From W11650 sp041844915 (GTDB taxonomy: Bacteria > Bacillota > Clostridia > Lachnospirales > Vallitaleaceae): a stretch of 64,000 nucleotides of DNA. Of this stretch, positions 51,182-60,103 are shown one piece after another. How positions within the stretch are numbered: the stretch's first letter is position 1; every line of letters starts with the position of its first letter. The translations under genes and the position numbers were made by a program. The notes under the pieces were generated by a model. The model did not search any database. It saw only the letters and a list, made by a program, of their open reading frames with translations, and had not been told where the DNA came from. Location of the stretch: the NCBI GenBank assembly GCA_041844915.1, contig JBGZBY010000048.1:1-64000 (forward strand). The letters run 5' to 3'.

Positions 51182-52096
51182 ATGCTAAGAGAAAATGATA
51201 TCTTATCCAGAATTCATGAAAAATTTTCCGGACTAAGCAAGGGTCAGAAATTACTGGCAAGCTATATTTCAAATCATTATGATAAGGCAGTTTATATGAC
51301 GGCGGCAAAGCTGGGGCAGGTTGTCGGAGTCAGCGAATCGACGGTGGTTCGCTTTGCTAACGAGCTTGGCTATGAGGGATATCCCAAGCTGCAAAGAGCC
51401 TTGGAGGAAACCGCCAGAACCAAAATGACCTCAATGCAGAGAGTGGAGGTCATAGAGGATCAGATTGAGGCGGGCAATGTGCTTAAGCATGTGCTGACAA
51501 TTGATCGCGAGAGGATCAAGCAGACACTGGATGAAATGAGGGAGGATCATTTCAATCAAGCCATTCAGTATATTTTGGATGCCAGAAGGTGCTATATCAT
51601 CGGAGTACGGGCCAGCGCCGCCTTGGCTAATTTTTTGGGCTTTTATTTTAATCTGATGTTTGACAATGTCAAGGTCATCAACAGCAACAGCAGCACGGAA
51701 ATTTTTGAGAATTTAAGGCGAATTAACGAAGAGGATGTGATTATTGGCATTACTTTTCCGCGCTATTCCAAAAGGACTTTGCAGGCGCTGTCTTTTGCCA
51801 AGTCAAAGAAGGCCAAGGTAATTACCTTGACGGACTGCGATCAATCGCCTAGCTTGGAATTTGCCGATGTGGCTCTTTTTGCCAGCACGGAAATGGCGTC
51901 GGTGGTGGATTCTCTGGTGGCGCCGATGAGTGTGGTAAACGCTATTATCGTTGCCATGTCGTTAAGGCGCAAGGACAGGATTATTGACAGCTTGGAGCAG
52001 CTTGAAAATATTTGGCAGGAATATCAGGTCTATGAGGATTTAGGCTCCAATAATTTGACCTCCGGCTATTTAAAGGGAAATAAGGATGAAAAATAA
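51182..52096 (+). CDS. MurR/RpiR-family transcriptional regulator
   Basis: A 304-residue regulator with an N-terminal RpiR winged helix (SRIHEKFSGLSKGQKLLASY, TAAKLGQVVGVSESTVVRFA and GYPKLQRALEE) and a C-terminal SIS domain (YIIGVRASAALANFLGFYFN, DVIIGITFPRYSKRTLQAL, KVITLTDCDQSPSLEFADVA) that binds a phosphosugar. It would respond to a sugar phosphate or amino sugar. No sugar gene lies adjacent. The downstream flavoprotein gene overlaps its end by 11 bp, so they share an mRNA. Targets are not seen in the window. Confidence 0.93.
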   Translation: MLRENDILSRIHEKFSGLSKGQKLLASYISNHYDKAVYMTAAKLGQVVGVSESTVVRFANELGYEGYPKLQRALEETARTKMTSMQRVEVIEDQIEAGNVLKHVLTIDRERIKQTLDEMREDHFNQAIQYILDARRCYIIGVRASAALANFLGFYFNLMFDNVKVINSNSSTEIFENLRRINEEDVIIGITFPRYSKRTLQALSFAKSKKAKVITLTDCDQSPSLEFADVALFASTEMASVVDSLVAPMSVVNAIIVAMSLRRKDRIIDSLEQLENIWQEYQVYEDLGSNNLTSGYLKGNKDEK

Positions 52097-53456
52097 ACAA
52101 TGGGATACTCTGGTAGTAGGAGCCGGCGCCGCCGGTTGTATGGCGGCGATTACGGCGGCAAGGCAGGGGCAGAGGGTGCTTCTGCTGGAAAAAAATGAAA
52201 AAATAGGAAAAAAGCTGTATATTACCGGAAAAGGGCGCTGCAATTTGACCAATGCTTCCGAGCTCCAGGAAATTTTGGAAAATATACCGGTCAATGCAAA
52301 ATTTCTCTTTCCGGCGCTTTATGCCCTGCCAAGCCATCAGTTGATGGCTTTTTTTGAAAATGCAGGCTGTCCCTTAAAGGTAGAAAGAGGAAACCGGGTG
52401 TTTCCGGTATCGGATAAGTCCAGTGATGTGATCAGAGCCTTGGAAAAGCAGCTGGCGCTTTCCGGAGTAAGCGTTCAAAAGAAGGAGCTTGTCAAGGGAT
52501 TGTTGTTGCAGGAGATGGATTCTTCGGAGCGAAAGGCAGCAATAAAGGCAACGCCGGAGCTGCTTCCGGCAGAGGGCGGCGATCAGAGCGGAGCTTTTTC
52601 AGGACGCGGGAAGCAGACCCCAAATATAAGGATGGAGAGCATGCGCAGAGTGATGGGAGTATGCCTTGCCAATGGAGAGATGTTGACGGCGGGACGCGTG
52701 ATTTTGGCGACCGGCGGGCTGGCATATCCGGCGACCGGATCGACCGGCGACGGCTATCGCTTTGCCGAGCAGGCGGGACATAGTATAGAAGCTCTTGTAC
52801 CGGGATTGGTTCCGATAGAAACGGTGGAGCAGGATTTTTCGGAATTGTCACCGCTTCTGCTGAAAAATGTTGTTTTGCAGCTAGCACATGGCAAAAAAAT
52901 ACTTTTTGCCGAACAAGGCGAGCTTCAGTTTACGCCCTATGGCTTAGGAGGAGCCTTGGTGCTCTCGGCGGCCAGCTATCTGCCAAAAACGATAGTACCG
53001 GAGCTACGGCTGCGGCTTGACCTGAAGCCGGCACTAAGTCATGCTGTGTTGGAGGCCAGAATAGAGCGGGAGCTTTCAGCAAATCCGGCGCAGCCGGTGG
53101 AAGCGGCTTTGGTTTCCCTTTTGCCGTATCGGATGTGGCTTCTTTTTTTAAAACGCTGCGGAATTGACCCTCAAAAGCCGGCGGCACAGATCAGCAAAAG
53201 AGAAAAAAAGGCTGTGGCGGAGGGCTTAAAAAATTTGGAATTTCATATTAGGCGGACGCGCGATTTCAAAGAGGCCATCATTACCAGAGGCGGAATCAGG
53301 TTAAAGGAAGTCAATCCCAGTACGATGGAAAGCAGACTGGTAAAGGGATTGTTTTTTGCCGGTGAAATGCTGGACATTGATGCGCTGACTGGCGGCTTTA
53401 ATTTGCAGATCGCCTTTTCTACCGGTTATCTGGCGGGAATCCAGCCGGTGATATAA
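52086..53456 (+). CDS. HI0933-type flavoprotein (NAD(P)/FAD-dependent oxidoreductase)
   Basis: A 456-residue flavoprotein of the HI0933/YhiN/BaiN family. The FAD site is DTLVVGAGAAGCMAAITAARQ, followed by LLEKNEKIGKKLYITGKGRCNLTN (family hallmark), LATGGLAYPATGSTGDGY and the C-terminal LFFAGEMLDIDALTGGFNLQ. A low-complexity insert of about 40 residues (141-180) is unusual. The reaction is uncertain; relatives reduce bile-acid steroids or act on aminoacetone. It overlaps the RpiR gene by 11 bp. Its operon partner suggests, weakly, sugar or envelope metabolism. Confidence 0.9.
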   Translation: MKNKQWDTLVVGAGAAGCMAAITAARQGQRVLLLEKNEKIGKKLYITGKGRCNLTNASELQEILENIPVNAKFLFPALYALPSHQLMAFFENAGCPLKVERGNRVFPVSDKSSDVIRALEKQLALSGVSVQKKELVKGLLLQEMDSSERKAAIKATPELLPAEGGDQSGAFSGRGKQTPNIRMESMRRVMGVCLANGEMLTAGRVILATGGLAYPATGSTGDGYRFAEQAGHSIEALVPGLVPIETVEQDFSELSPLLLKNVVLQLAHGKKILFAEQGELQFTPYGLGGALVLSAASYLPKTIVPELRLRLDLKPALSHAVLEARIERELSANPAQPVEAALVSLLPYRMWLLFLKRCGIDPQKPAAQISKREKKAVAEGLKNLEFHIRRTRDFKEAIITRGGIRLKEVNPSTMESRLVKGLFFAGEMLDIDALTGGFNLQIAFSTGYLAGIQPVI

Positions 53457-53629
53457 AAGCCTTTTGCATTGAGAAAAAAGAGCAGAGCTTGGCAAAAATC
53501 CTCAAAAAGGGAATGAGATCTGCTGAAAAATGGCTGGAAAAGGACTTTTAAAAAGCTTTAGGGAAGGCTTGGGAGGCAGCCTTTGCCAAACATAGAAAAA
53601 ATTAATAAGGAAAAAAAGTTGAGAAGGAT

Positions 53630-54655
53630 ATGAAAGCAATTCGAGGAGCGATTACCGTTAGAGAAAATACGGAAAAGGAAATTTTAGGTCAAACCAAAAG
53701 ACTGTTGAAGGAGATTATAAGAAGAAATCGGCTGACAGAGGACAGGATACTTTCTGTCTTTTTTTCAGCGACAACGGATCTGACGAAGGCATATCCGGCT
53801 AAGGGGGCAAGAGAGCTGGGATTGACACAGACTGCCTTGGCCTGCTATACTGAAATGGAAGTGGAGGGCAGTCTTAGACAATGTATTCGCGTGCTGATGT
53901 TGGCTGAAACGGAGCATTCGCCGCGCCATGTTTATTTGGGAAAAGCAAAAGGACTGCGGCCGGATTGGGAGGAAAAGATAATGAAAATAGCAATCGATGG
54001 ACCATCGGGTGCGGGGAAAAGCACCATTGCCAAGGAATTGGCCAAAAAATTGGAAATCGTATATGTAGATACCGGAGCAATGTATCGGGCGATCGGCTTG
54101 TTGTCCTTAGAGCGAGGGCTGGTGATTGAAAAGGACAGCGATGTGGAAGGATGCCGTCAGGAATTGATTGAATTGGCGGAAAAGGCGGAAATCGAATGGA
54201 AATTTGAAAGCGGAGAGCAGCGGCTATATTTAGAGGGCAAGGATGTCAGCCAAAGGCTGCGAACGCAGGAGGTTGGCGATCGGGCATCGCGGATCAGCAC
54301 GATCAAGGAGGTTCGGCAGGCAATGGTTCGGCTCCAGCAGGAGATTGCGGAATGTCAGTCGGTGGTAATGGACGGAAGGGATATCGGAACAGTAGTGCTG
54401 CCTGATGCCGATTATAAGATATTTTTAACAGCTTCCGCTCAAGTAAGAGGACAAAGACGATACCAAGAATTGAAGGAAAAAGGAGTCGAAACGGAGCTTG
54501 CAGAGATTGTTGCTGAAATCATAGAGCGAGATGAAAGAGATCAAAGCAGAAAAGAATCGCCTTTAAAAAAGGCGGAAGGGGCAATCGAGGTGGACACCTC
54601 GGCAATGAGCGTCGAGGAGGTTGTTGCCTTTCTTGCAGACAGAATAAAGCCCTAA
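53630..54655 (+). CDS. aroH-cmk: In-frame fusion of AroH chorismate mutase and cytidylate kinase
   Basis: A 341-residue frame with two complete domains and no stop between. Residues 1-117: AroH-type chorismate mutase (chorismate to prephenate), with AIRGAITVRENTEKEILGQT, FFSATTDLTKAYPAKGAREL, MEVEGSLRQCIRVLM and HVYLGKAKGLRPDWE, matching Bacillus subtilis AroH in the Arg, Glu and Tyr of the active site. The kinase follows with no linker. Start ATG 53630 has AGAAGGAT. The internal ATG keeps a strong ribosome binding site, as in rimI-tkt. The fusion may be real, may have internal initiation, or may be a lost stop. Confidence 0.85.
   Translation: MKAIRGAITVRENTEKEILGQTKRLLKEIIRRNRLTEDRILSVFFSATTDLTKAYPAKGARELGLTQTALACYTEMEVEGSLRQCIRVLMLAETEHSPRHVYLGKAKGLRPDWEEKIMKIAIDGPSGAGKSTIAKELAKKLEIVYVDTGAMYRAIGLLSLERGLVIEKDSDVEGCRQELIELAEKAEIEWKFESGEQRLYLEGKDVSQRLRTQEVGDRASRISTIKEVRQAMVRLQQEIAECQSVVMDGRDIGTVVLPDADYKIFLTASAQVRGQRRYQELKEKGVETELAEIVAEIIERDERDQSRKESPLKKAEGAIEVDTSAMSVEEVVAFLADRIKP
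53981..54655 (+). CDS. cmk: Cytidylate kinase, probably also translated internally
   Basis: CMP/dCMP kinase of 224 residues, normal length, that supplies CDP for nucleotide and lipid synthesis. The P-loop is AIDGPSGAGKSTIAKELA, followed by VYVDTGAMYRAIG and the VVMDGRDIGTVVLPDADYKI motif, with DERDQSRKESPLK near the end (lid). The ATG at 53981 is preceded by GGGAGG with 8 bp spacing, inside the 3' end of the mutase domain, so the kinase can be made on its own. ispH and rpsA, often found downstream, are absent. Confidence 0.93.
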   Translation: MKIAIDGPSGAGKSTIAKELAKKLEIVYVDTGAMYRAIGLLSLERGLVIEKDSDVEGCRQELIELAEKAEIEWKFESGEQRLYLEGKDVSQRLRTQEVGDRASRISTIKEVRQAMVRLQQEIAECQSVVMDGRDIGTVVLPDADYKIFLTASAQVRGQRRYQELKEKGVETELAEIVAEIIERDERDQSRKESPLKKAEGAIEVDTSAMSVEEVVAFLADRIKP

Positions 54656-54707
54656 GTAAAATAAGATAAAAGCCGGATTTATTTTTTTCTGGCGAATCGG
54701 AACAAGA

Positions 54708-54718
54708 TATGATATACT
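54708..54718 (+). promoter_or_regulatory. Extended -10 promoter upstream of gls24-fakA
   Basis: TATGATATACT again, with TG before TATACT, 153 bp before gls24. The -35 is not convincing. The intervening region shows no gene. Confidence 0.5.
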
Positions 54719-54870
54719 GTATGCGATAATATCGAAGGATGAGATTCTGTTCGAGTTTTTTCATGTTTGCATAAAAGCAAGAAATGCGAGGTGGCATAGG
54801 GAAGAACGGCAGGCGCTTTCCTGTGGAGGATACAAGAATATCAGACGCTTTAAGTCATAAGGAGGAAGTT

Positions 54871-55227
54871 ATGAGCATGAAATATACAACAGAGCTGGGT
54901 TCGGTCGTCGTTGATACCAAGGTCATTGCTCAAATGGCAGGATTATCGGCAGTTGAGTTATATGGTATCGTGGGAATGGCGATGGTCAGCTTAAAGGACG
55001 GGCTTGTGAAAATGTTAAGCCGAGCGGCATTGACGAAGGGCGTCAATGTGACGATTGAAAATAACGAGATATCCGTTGATTTTCATATTATTATTGAATA
55101 TGGCGTTAACATTAAGGCGGTAACGGAGAATTTGATCAGCACGGTAAAATATAAGCTGGAAACCTTTTCTGGAATGAAGGTAAAGCAGATTAACGTCTTT
55201 GTCGAGGGTGTTCGGGTCGATGAGTAA
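54871..55227 (+). CDS. Asp23/Gls24-family protein
   Basis: A 118-residue Asp23 (YloU-like) protein. It opens with TTELGSVVVDTKVIAQMAGL, then VELYGIVGM, LVKMLSRAALTKGVNVTIEN and IIEYGVNIKAVTENLISTVK, the last two being the Asp23 amphipathic strands. Such proteins lie next to fakA/yloV in Firmicutes and stay at the membrane or in the cytosol. The ATG at 54871 has AAGGAGG 7 bp upstream. The AAGGAGGAAGTTATGAGCAT stretch is identical to that at the transketolase start. fakA begins 14 bp downstream. Confidence 0.93.
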   Translation: MSMKYTTELGSVVVDTKVIAQMAGLSAVELYGIVGMAMVSLKDGLVKMLSRAALTKGVNVTIENNEISVDFHIIIEYGVNIKAVTENLISTVKYKLETFSGMKVKQINVFVEGVRVDE

Positions 55228-55240
55228 GCAGGAGGATGGA

Positions 55241-56929
55241 ATGAAAATTCAAAAGATTGATTCAAAGACCTTCAAGAATATGTTCCTTGCAGGTGCGAAG
55301 CTATTGGAAATAAAAAAGGAATACGTGAATGAGTTAAATGTTTTTCCGGTGCCGGACGGAGATACCGGAACCAATATGACAATGACGATTTTATCGGCTG
55401 CCAGAGAGGTCGAGCAGGTCGGTGATAACGATATGGCGGCGATTGCCAAGGCGATCTCCTCCGGCTCATTGCGCGGTGCCAGAGGGAATTCGGGAGTTAT
55501 TTTGTCACAGCTGCTCAGAGGCTTTTCTAAGGGGATTCAGGAGCATCAGGAATTAAATGGGCTGATTATTGCTAAGGCGCTCAGCCGTGGAGTAGAAACA
55601 GCCTATAAGGCAGTTATGAAGCCAAAGGAGGGAACGATTTTGACCGTCGCCAAAGAAATCGCCAATAAGGCGGCGGAGCTGGCTCTGGAAAGCGATGATA
55701 TTTTAGAAAATCTGGAAAAGGTATTGGAGCATGGCCAAAAAGCGCTGGACAATACGCCGAACCAGCTGCCGGTATTAAAAGAGGCCGGAGTTGTGGATGC
55801 TGGAGGACAGGGACTTTATTATATTTTAGAGGGGGCTTATAAGGCGCTACAAAGCGGCGGCGAGGTCAGCCTTGATTTTGCTAGAGAAAAAGCAGCCGAG
55901 GGCTTCAAAAAGGAATATGCCGGCGCATTTCAGGAGGCGACGGATTCGATTGAATTCGGCTATTGTACGGAATTTATCATCAATACTAAGGAAGGCGCAG
56001 ATAATGAAACGGCTTCGGACGAGCTGAAGGCTTATTTGGAAACAATTGGCGACTCTATTGTGGCGGTTTGCGACGAGGATTTGATAAAAATTCATGTGCA
56101 TACCGAAAATCCGGGCTTGGCACTGCAAAAAGCATTGACCTATGGTTATCTGTCCAATATGAAAATTGAGAATATGCGTATTCAGCATACGGAGCAGCTT
56201 ATCAAGCATGGGCATGAAATTGTAGAAAAACAGGCGGAGGCCGAAGTGGACGAAATGCCGGCAGAGAAAAAGGAAAATGGTTTTGTCGCCGTTTCTGCCG
56301 GACAGGGGATTGACGCTGTATTTAAGGACTTGGGAGTTGATGTTGTGATTACCGGCGGTCAGACAATGAATCCCAGCACGGAGGACTTTGTAAAGGCGAT
56401 TCAGCGGATTAATGCCGATACAGTATTTTTGCTGCCCAACAACAAAAATATTATTTTGGCGGCGGAGCAGGCGGTTCACTTGGTCAAGGACCGAAAAATC
56501 GTGGTAATTCCGTCCAAAACAATTCCGCAGGGAATCAGCGCACTGATTGCATTTGAAGAAGGCGCTTCTCCGGAGGGAAATAAGGAAACCATGCTGGAAG
56601 CGATGGCGGCAGTCAAATCGGGCCAGGTGACCTATGCGGTCAGGGATACACAGCTGGAGGGAAAAGTGATAGAAACTGGCGATATTATCGCTATTGGCGA
56701 AAGCAAGATATTGGCGGTCGCCAAGGAGGTGGATACGGCGGTCAAAGAGCTGGTAGCGGCTTTGACAGAGGAAGACAGCAGTATTATTACCTTGTATTAC
56801 GGAGAGGAAGTATCCGAAGAAGAAGCGGAGAGTATCGCGGCGTTTTTGCGCGAGCAATATCCGGCGGTGGACATTGAGGTGCAGTTTGGCGGGCAGCCCT
56901 TGTACTACTATTTTATTTCTGTAGAATAG
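55241..56929 (+). CDS. fakA: DhaL/FakA-like fatty acid kinase (YloV)
   Basis: A 562-residue protein. N-terminal DhaL-type ATP domain: NVFPVPDGDTGTNMTMTILS (three Asp bind Mg2+), GARGNSGVILSQLLRGFS and VVDAGGQGLYYILEG, followed by the FakA middle and C-terminal parts (FGYCTEFIINTKEG, IKIHVHTENPGLALQKAL, VITGGQTMNPSTEDFVKAI). FakA phosphorylates fatty acids carried by FakB. I choose ATG 55241, preceded by AGGAGG; ATG 55220 overlaps the gls24 stop and is possible. Terminated by the hairpin at 57024. Confidence 0.93.
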   Translation: MKIQKIDSKTFKNMFLAGAKLLEIKKEYVNELNVFPVPDGDTGTNMTMTILSAAREVEQVGDNDMAAIAKAISSGSLRGARGNSGVILSQLLRGFSKGIQEHQELNGLIIAKALSRGVETAYKAVMKPKEGTILTVAKEIANKAAELALESDDILENLEKVLEHGQKALDNTPNQLPVLKEAGVVDAGGQGLYYILEGAYKALQSGGEVSLDFAREKAAEGFKKEYAGAFQEATDSIEFGYCTEFIINTKEGADNETASDELKAYLETIGDSIVAVCDEDLIKIHVHTENPGLALQKALTYGYLSNMKIENMRIQHTEQLIKHGHEIVEKQAEAEVDEMPAEKKENGFVAVSAGQGIDAVFKDLGVDVVITGGQTMNPSTEDFVKAIQRINADTVFLLPNNKNIILAAEQAVHLVKDRKIVVIPSKTIPQGISALIAFEEGASPEGNKETMLEAMAAVKSGQVTYAVRDTQLEGKVIETGDIIAIGESKILAVAKEVDTAVKELVAALTEEDSSIITLYYGEEVSEEEAESIAAFLREQYPAVDIEVQFGGQPLYYYFISVE

Positions 56930-57023
56930 ACTTGCGGTTCAAAGGAAAGCATGAGAGCATTCAATCAGCGCCGGAGAAGGCTTTGCATGTAAAATTTTTA
57001 CGAGCCATAAAAAAAATAAAAGG

Positions 57024-57059
57024 GCAAGCTTTTTCATACTTTTGAAAAGGCTTGCTTTT
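57024..57059 (+). terminator. Terminator after fakA
   Basis: GCAAGC (57024-57029) pairs with GCTTGC (57050-57055) and TTTTC with GAAAA inside, followed by TTTT. It ends the gls24-fakA unit before recG. Confidence 0.75.
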
Positions 57060-57157
57060 GTATAAACAGCCAAAAGCAAAGGATATGGGGAAATGGTTTG
57101 GCAAATATTTTAAGAAGGCGGCGATAGAGAGCAAAGCAGGAGATAGAGGAGGAGCAA

Positions 57158-59182
57158 ATGCTGAAATCGGTCAGAGAATTGAAGGGAGTTGGAGCAAAAA
57201 CGGAAAAGCTGCTGGAGGCGATGGGAATCCGCACCTTTTATGATTTGCTGACACATTACCCCAGAAAATATGATTTTTTCAGCGGAACAATCTGTATTCG
57301 GGAAAGCAGGGAAAATGAGGAAAGTTACATAAGAGTAAAAATAGTTTCCAAGCCCAGAGTCCAGTATTTCGGCAAGCTGTCGGCTCTTAGCTTTTATGCG
57401 GAGGATAGCGAGCAGCAGAAAGTAAGAATAACCTATTTTCGTCAGCCCTATTTGGCAAAGGTGATGCTACCTGGGCGCTGCTTGATTTTCAAGGGATATC
57501 CCTATCGAAAGAAAGAAGAATGGCATATGACTAACCCGGCGGTGATCGGTGAGGAGGAGCTGACGGAGCTGGCAGCAACACCTCTGGTTGCCCGTTATAC
57601 GCTGCGCAAGGGAATCAGTGAAAGGAAATGGAAGCAGTATTTGAAGCAGGTATTATCGGAAGCGGAGAGAGATCGGCCGGTTAGGGAGTATCTGCCGGAA
57701 GCGGTTCGGAAAAAATACGGACTGCTGCCGCTATGGGAAAGCTATGGCCGGCTGCATTTTCCCCAAGTACGGGAGGATATTGGAGAAGCGCGCAGACGGC
57801 TGGTTTTTGATGAGTTTTATTTTTTTCAGGCCGGTGTAGGCAAAGAGAAAGAGGAACAGCCAAATTGCTTTCCGATACGAAAAAAAAAGGCGATGGAGCG
57901 CTTTGTTGCCGGACTGCCTTTTTCGCTGACAGAGGATCAGCTTCGGACGATTGCCGAGATTGAGGGAGATATGCGAGGACAACAGCGTATGACCAGGCTG
58001 GTGCAGGGCGACGTGGGGAGCGGTAAGACGGCGGTAGCATTGGCGGCGGCGGTGCTGGCAATTGAAAATGGCGCGCAGGTTGCTCTGATGGCGCCGACCG
58101 AGGTGCTGGCAGCGCAGCATTTTCAGGAGGCGGAAAAGAGATTGGCTGCGCTGGGAGTTCGGACGGCTCTGCTTTTGGGCTCTATGAAGGCAAAGGAGAA
58201 AAAAGAGCTTTACGAGCGGCTGCAAAACGGCAGGATTGATCTGATTATTGGCACGCATGCTTTGATTCAGGAAAAGGCAAGGTATCATCGGCTGGGGCTG
58301 GTGATAACGGACGAGCAGCATCGCTTTGGCGTAATGCAGCGGGAAAGGCTGAGCCGAAAAGGAGGAGGGGAAGGACTGCCACATATTTTGGTGATGAGTG
58401 CTACGCCGATTCCCCGAACGCTGGCATTGATTCTGTATCAGGATATGGATATCTCCGTGATTCGGAGCATGCCGGCGGAACGGCGACCAATTCAGTCCTT
58501 TCTGCGAAACGGTGGTGCCAGGGAAAAAATTTACCGCTTTATCGAAAAGGAAATCCAAGATGGAGCGGCGGCATATATTATTTGTCCAGCGATAGAGGAT
58601 AATGAGGAATTGGAGCTGACCGGTGTAATCAGCTATACGATGGCTTTGCAGAAAAAATATCCTCATCTGCGGATTGCCTGTCTTTACGGCGGACAGGAGG
58701 ATAAGGATGAGGTGATGAGAAGCTTTGCGGCGGGAGAGCTGGATATTTTGATTGCCACAACTGTGGTCGAGGTGGGGGTCAATGTGCCGAGGGCGACCGT
58801 TATGCTGATCGAAAATGCCGAGCGCTTTGGCTTGGCGCAGCTTCATCAGCTAAGGGGGCGAGTCGGCAGAGGGGAAAGACAGAGCTATTGCATTTTTTTG
58901 TCGGAAGCAGGCGATGAGGCGATCCGGCAGAAGCTGGAATTTGTAGCGGCACATAGCTCGGGCTTTGACATAGCCGAATATGACTTGAAGATGAGAGGGC
59001 CGGGCGATGCGTTTGGAGTGAAGCAACACGGACTCCCTATGCTGAGGCTGGCTGATTTTTACCGAGATTTGCCGATTTTGGAGCTTGTTTCGGCGGCATT
59101 GGAGGAAATTGAGGATTCGCCGGAGCGGCGGCAGATGCTGGAGCTTTATTATGGCGGCGGCAGGGAGCTTTTGTCGATATAA
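57158..59182 (+). CDS. recG: ATP-dependent DNA helicase RecG
   Basis: RecG remodels stalled replication forks and branched DNA. The 674-residue protein has the N-terminal wedge/OB domain (LKGVGAKTEKLLEAMGI, then YFRQPYLAKVMLPGRCLIFK) and helicase motifs: I LVQGDVGSGKTAVALAAA, Ia APTEVLAAQHFQEAEKR, II DEQHRFGVMQRERL, III MSATPIPRTLALILY, V TTVVEVGVNVPRATVMLIE and VI QLHQLRGRVGRGERQSYC. The DEQH box (not DEAH) is normal in RecG. ATG 57158 has GGAGGAG upstream. rsmD follows after 239 bp of spacer. Confidence 0.97.
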   Translation: MLKSVRELKGVGAKTEKLLEAMGIRTFYDLLTHYPRKYDFFSGTICIRESRENEESYIRVKIVSKPRVQYFGKLSALSFYAEDSEQQKVRITYFRQPYLAKVMLPGRCLIFKGYPYRKKEEWHMTNPAVIGEEELTELAATPLVARYTLRKGISERKWKQYLKQVLSEAERDRPVREYLPEAVRKKYGLLPLWESYGRLHFPQVREDIGEARRRLVFDEFYFFQAGVGKEKEEQPNCFPIRKKKAMERFVAGLPFSLTEDQLRTIAEIEGDMRGQQRMTRLVQGDVGSGKTAVALAAAVLAIENGAQVALMAPTEVLAAQHFQEAEKRLAALGVRTALLLGSMKAKEKKELYERLQNGRIDLIIGTHALIQEKARYHRLGLVITDEQHRFGVMQRERLSRKGGGEGLPHILVMSATPIPRTLALILYQDMDISVIRSMPAERRPIQSFLRNGGAREKIYRFIEKEIQDGAAAYIICPAIEDNEELELTGVISYTMALQKKYPHLRIACLYGGQEDKDEVMRSFAAGELDILIATTVVEVGVNVPRATVMLIENAERFGLAQLHQLRGRVGRGERQSYCIFLSEAGDEAIRQKLEFVAAHSSGFDIAEYDLKMRGPGDAFGVKQHGLPMLRLADFYRDLPILELVSAALEEIEDSPERRQMLELYYGGGRELLSI

Positions 59183-59421
59183 AGGAAAAATATATTTGAT
59201 TCATGAGTTGGGTCTATGGCAGGCAGATTCGGACAAAGGAGGGATCGCGCCGATTATTTGAAATTATGGATGCAATCTTGTAGGAAAATATTCAAAAGGG
59301 CAATTTGCCGGAAAAGTAAAAGCCTTTTGGGTTAGGCAAAGGGCTTTGAAAGGACGGTTTAGGAGTAGCATAACGGCTTTGCCGCCTTGCAGGCAGCGGG
59401 TTGGCAGGAAATGGAGAACGC

Positions 59422-60018
59422 ATGAGAGTAGTAGCAGGTCAAGCAAGAGGGATTCCGCTGAAAGCACCAAAAGGAGATGCCGTTCGGCCGACGGTTGATC
59501 GTTTAAAGGAAACGCTGTTTAACATGATTCAGCAGGAAATTTATGGGCGAACGGTTCTTGATGTGTTTGCCGGCAGCGGCGCATTGGGAATTGAGGCTTT
59601 GAGCAGAGGTGCTGAGAAGGCATATTTTTGTGAGAAAAACAGAGAGGCGGTCGAAGCGATAAAGGATAATTTGCGGCGAACAAGGCTGGAAGAAAAGGCG
59701 CAGGTGTATTTTGGAGATTATATCGCAGGGCTGCAAAAAATGAGGGCGGCAGGAGATAGGGCGGATTTGGTTTTTTTGGATCCGCCTTATCATGAAACGG
59801 TTCTGTATCAGCAGGCGATAGAGCTTTTGCTGCAAAAGGGACTGCTGGCGGAGGACGCTTTATTAATTGCCGAAACAAAGAGCGGTTTTGACTTTTCTTT
59901 TTTAGAAAAATATGATACAATGAAAGTTGAAAGATGTAAAAGCTTTAAGACGAACCAATATGTATTTATCCGATACGGTGAGAAGGCCAAAACGGCGTAT
60001 ACAGACTCAAACGGGTAA
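59422..60018 (+). CDS. rsmD: 16S rRNA m2G966 methyltransferase RsmD
   Basis: RsmD methylates G966 of 16S rRNA. The 198-residue protein has VVAGQARGIPLKAPKGDAVRPT, the SAM motif LDVFAGSGALGIEALSRGA, and the catalytic DLVFLDPPYHETV. RPTxDRxKE is near residue 27 and is typical. I choose ATG 59422, with TGGAGA upstream; an ATG seven codons earlier is possible. rsmD and coaD are an often-seen pair, here separated by 85 bp. The 239-bp spacer from recG shows no gene. Confidence 0.95.
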   Translation: MRVVAGQARGIPLKAPKGDAVRPTVDRLKETLFNMIQQEIYGRTVLDVFAGSGALGIEALSRGAEKAYFCEKNREAVEAIKDNLRRTRLEEKAQVYFGDYIAGLQKMRAAGDRADLVFLDPPYHETVLYQQAIELLLQKGLLAEDALLIAETKSGFDFSFLEKYDTMKVERCKSFKTNQYVFIRYGEKAKTAYTDSNG

Positions 60019-60103
60019 GGCGGAAGGGCTGCCTTAAAAATGCAAAGGGGCTTGTCGGGAGCAGAATGCTTTTGTGATGTGTGGAAATGGAGAGTACAAT
60101 ATT

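Noticed and set aside
55847..56857. A 336-codon minus-strand frame over fakA
   Set aside because: Antisense shadow of a clear FakA; composition dominated by Arg, Phe and His from reversed codons.
57052..57243. Short frame before recG
   Set aside because: Overlaps the fakA terminator and the recG start; reads as low-quality sequence.
57731..58846. A 371-codon minus-strand frame over recG
   Set aside because: Antisense shadow of recG helicase motifs.
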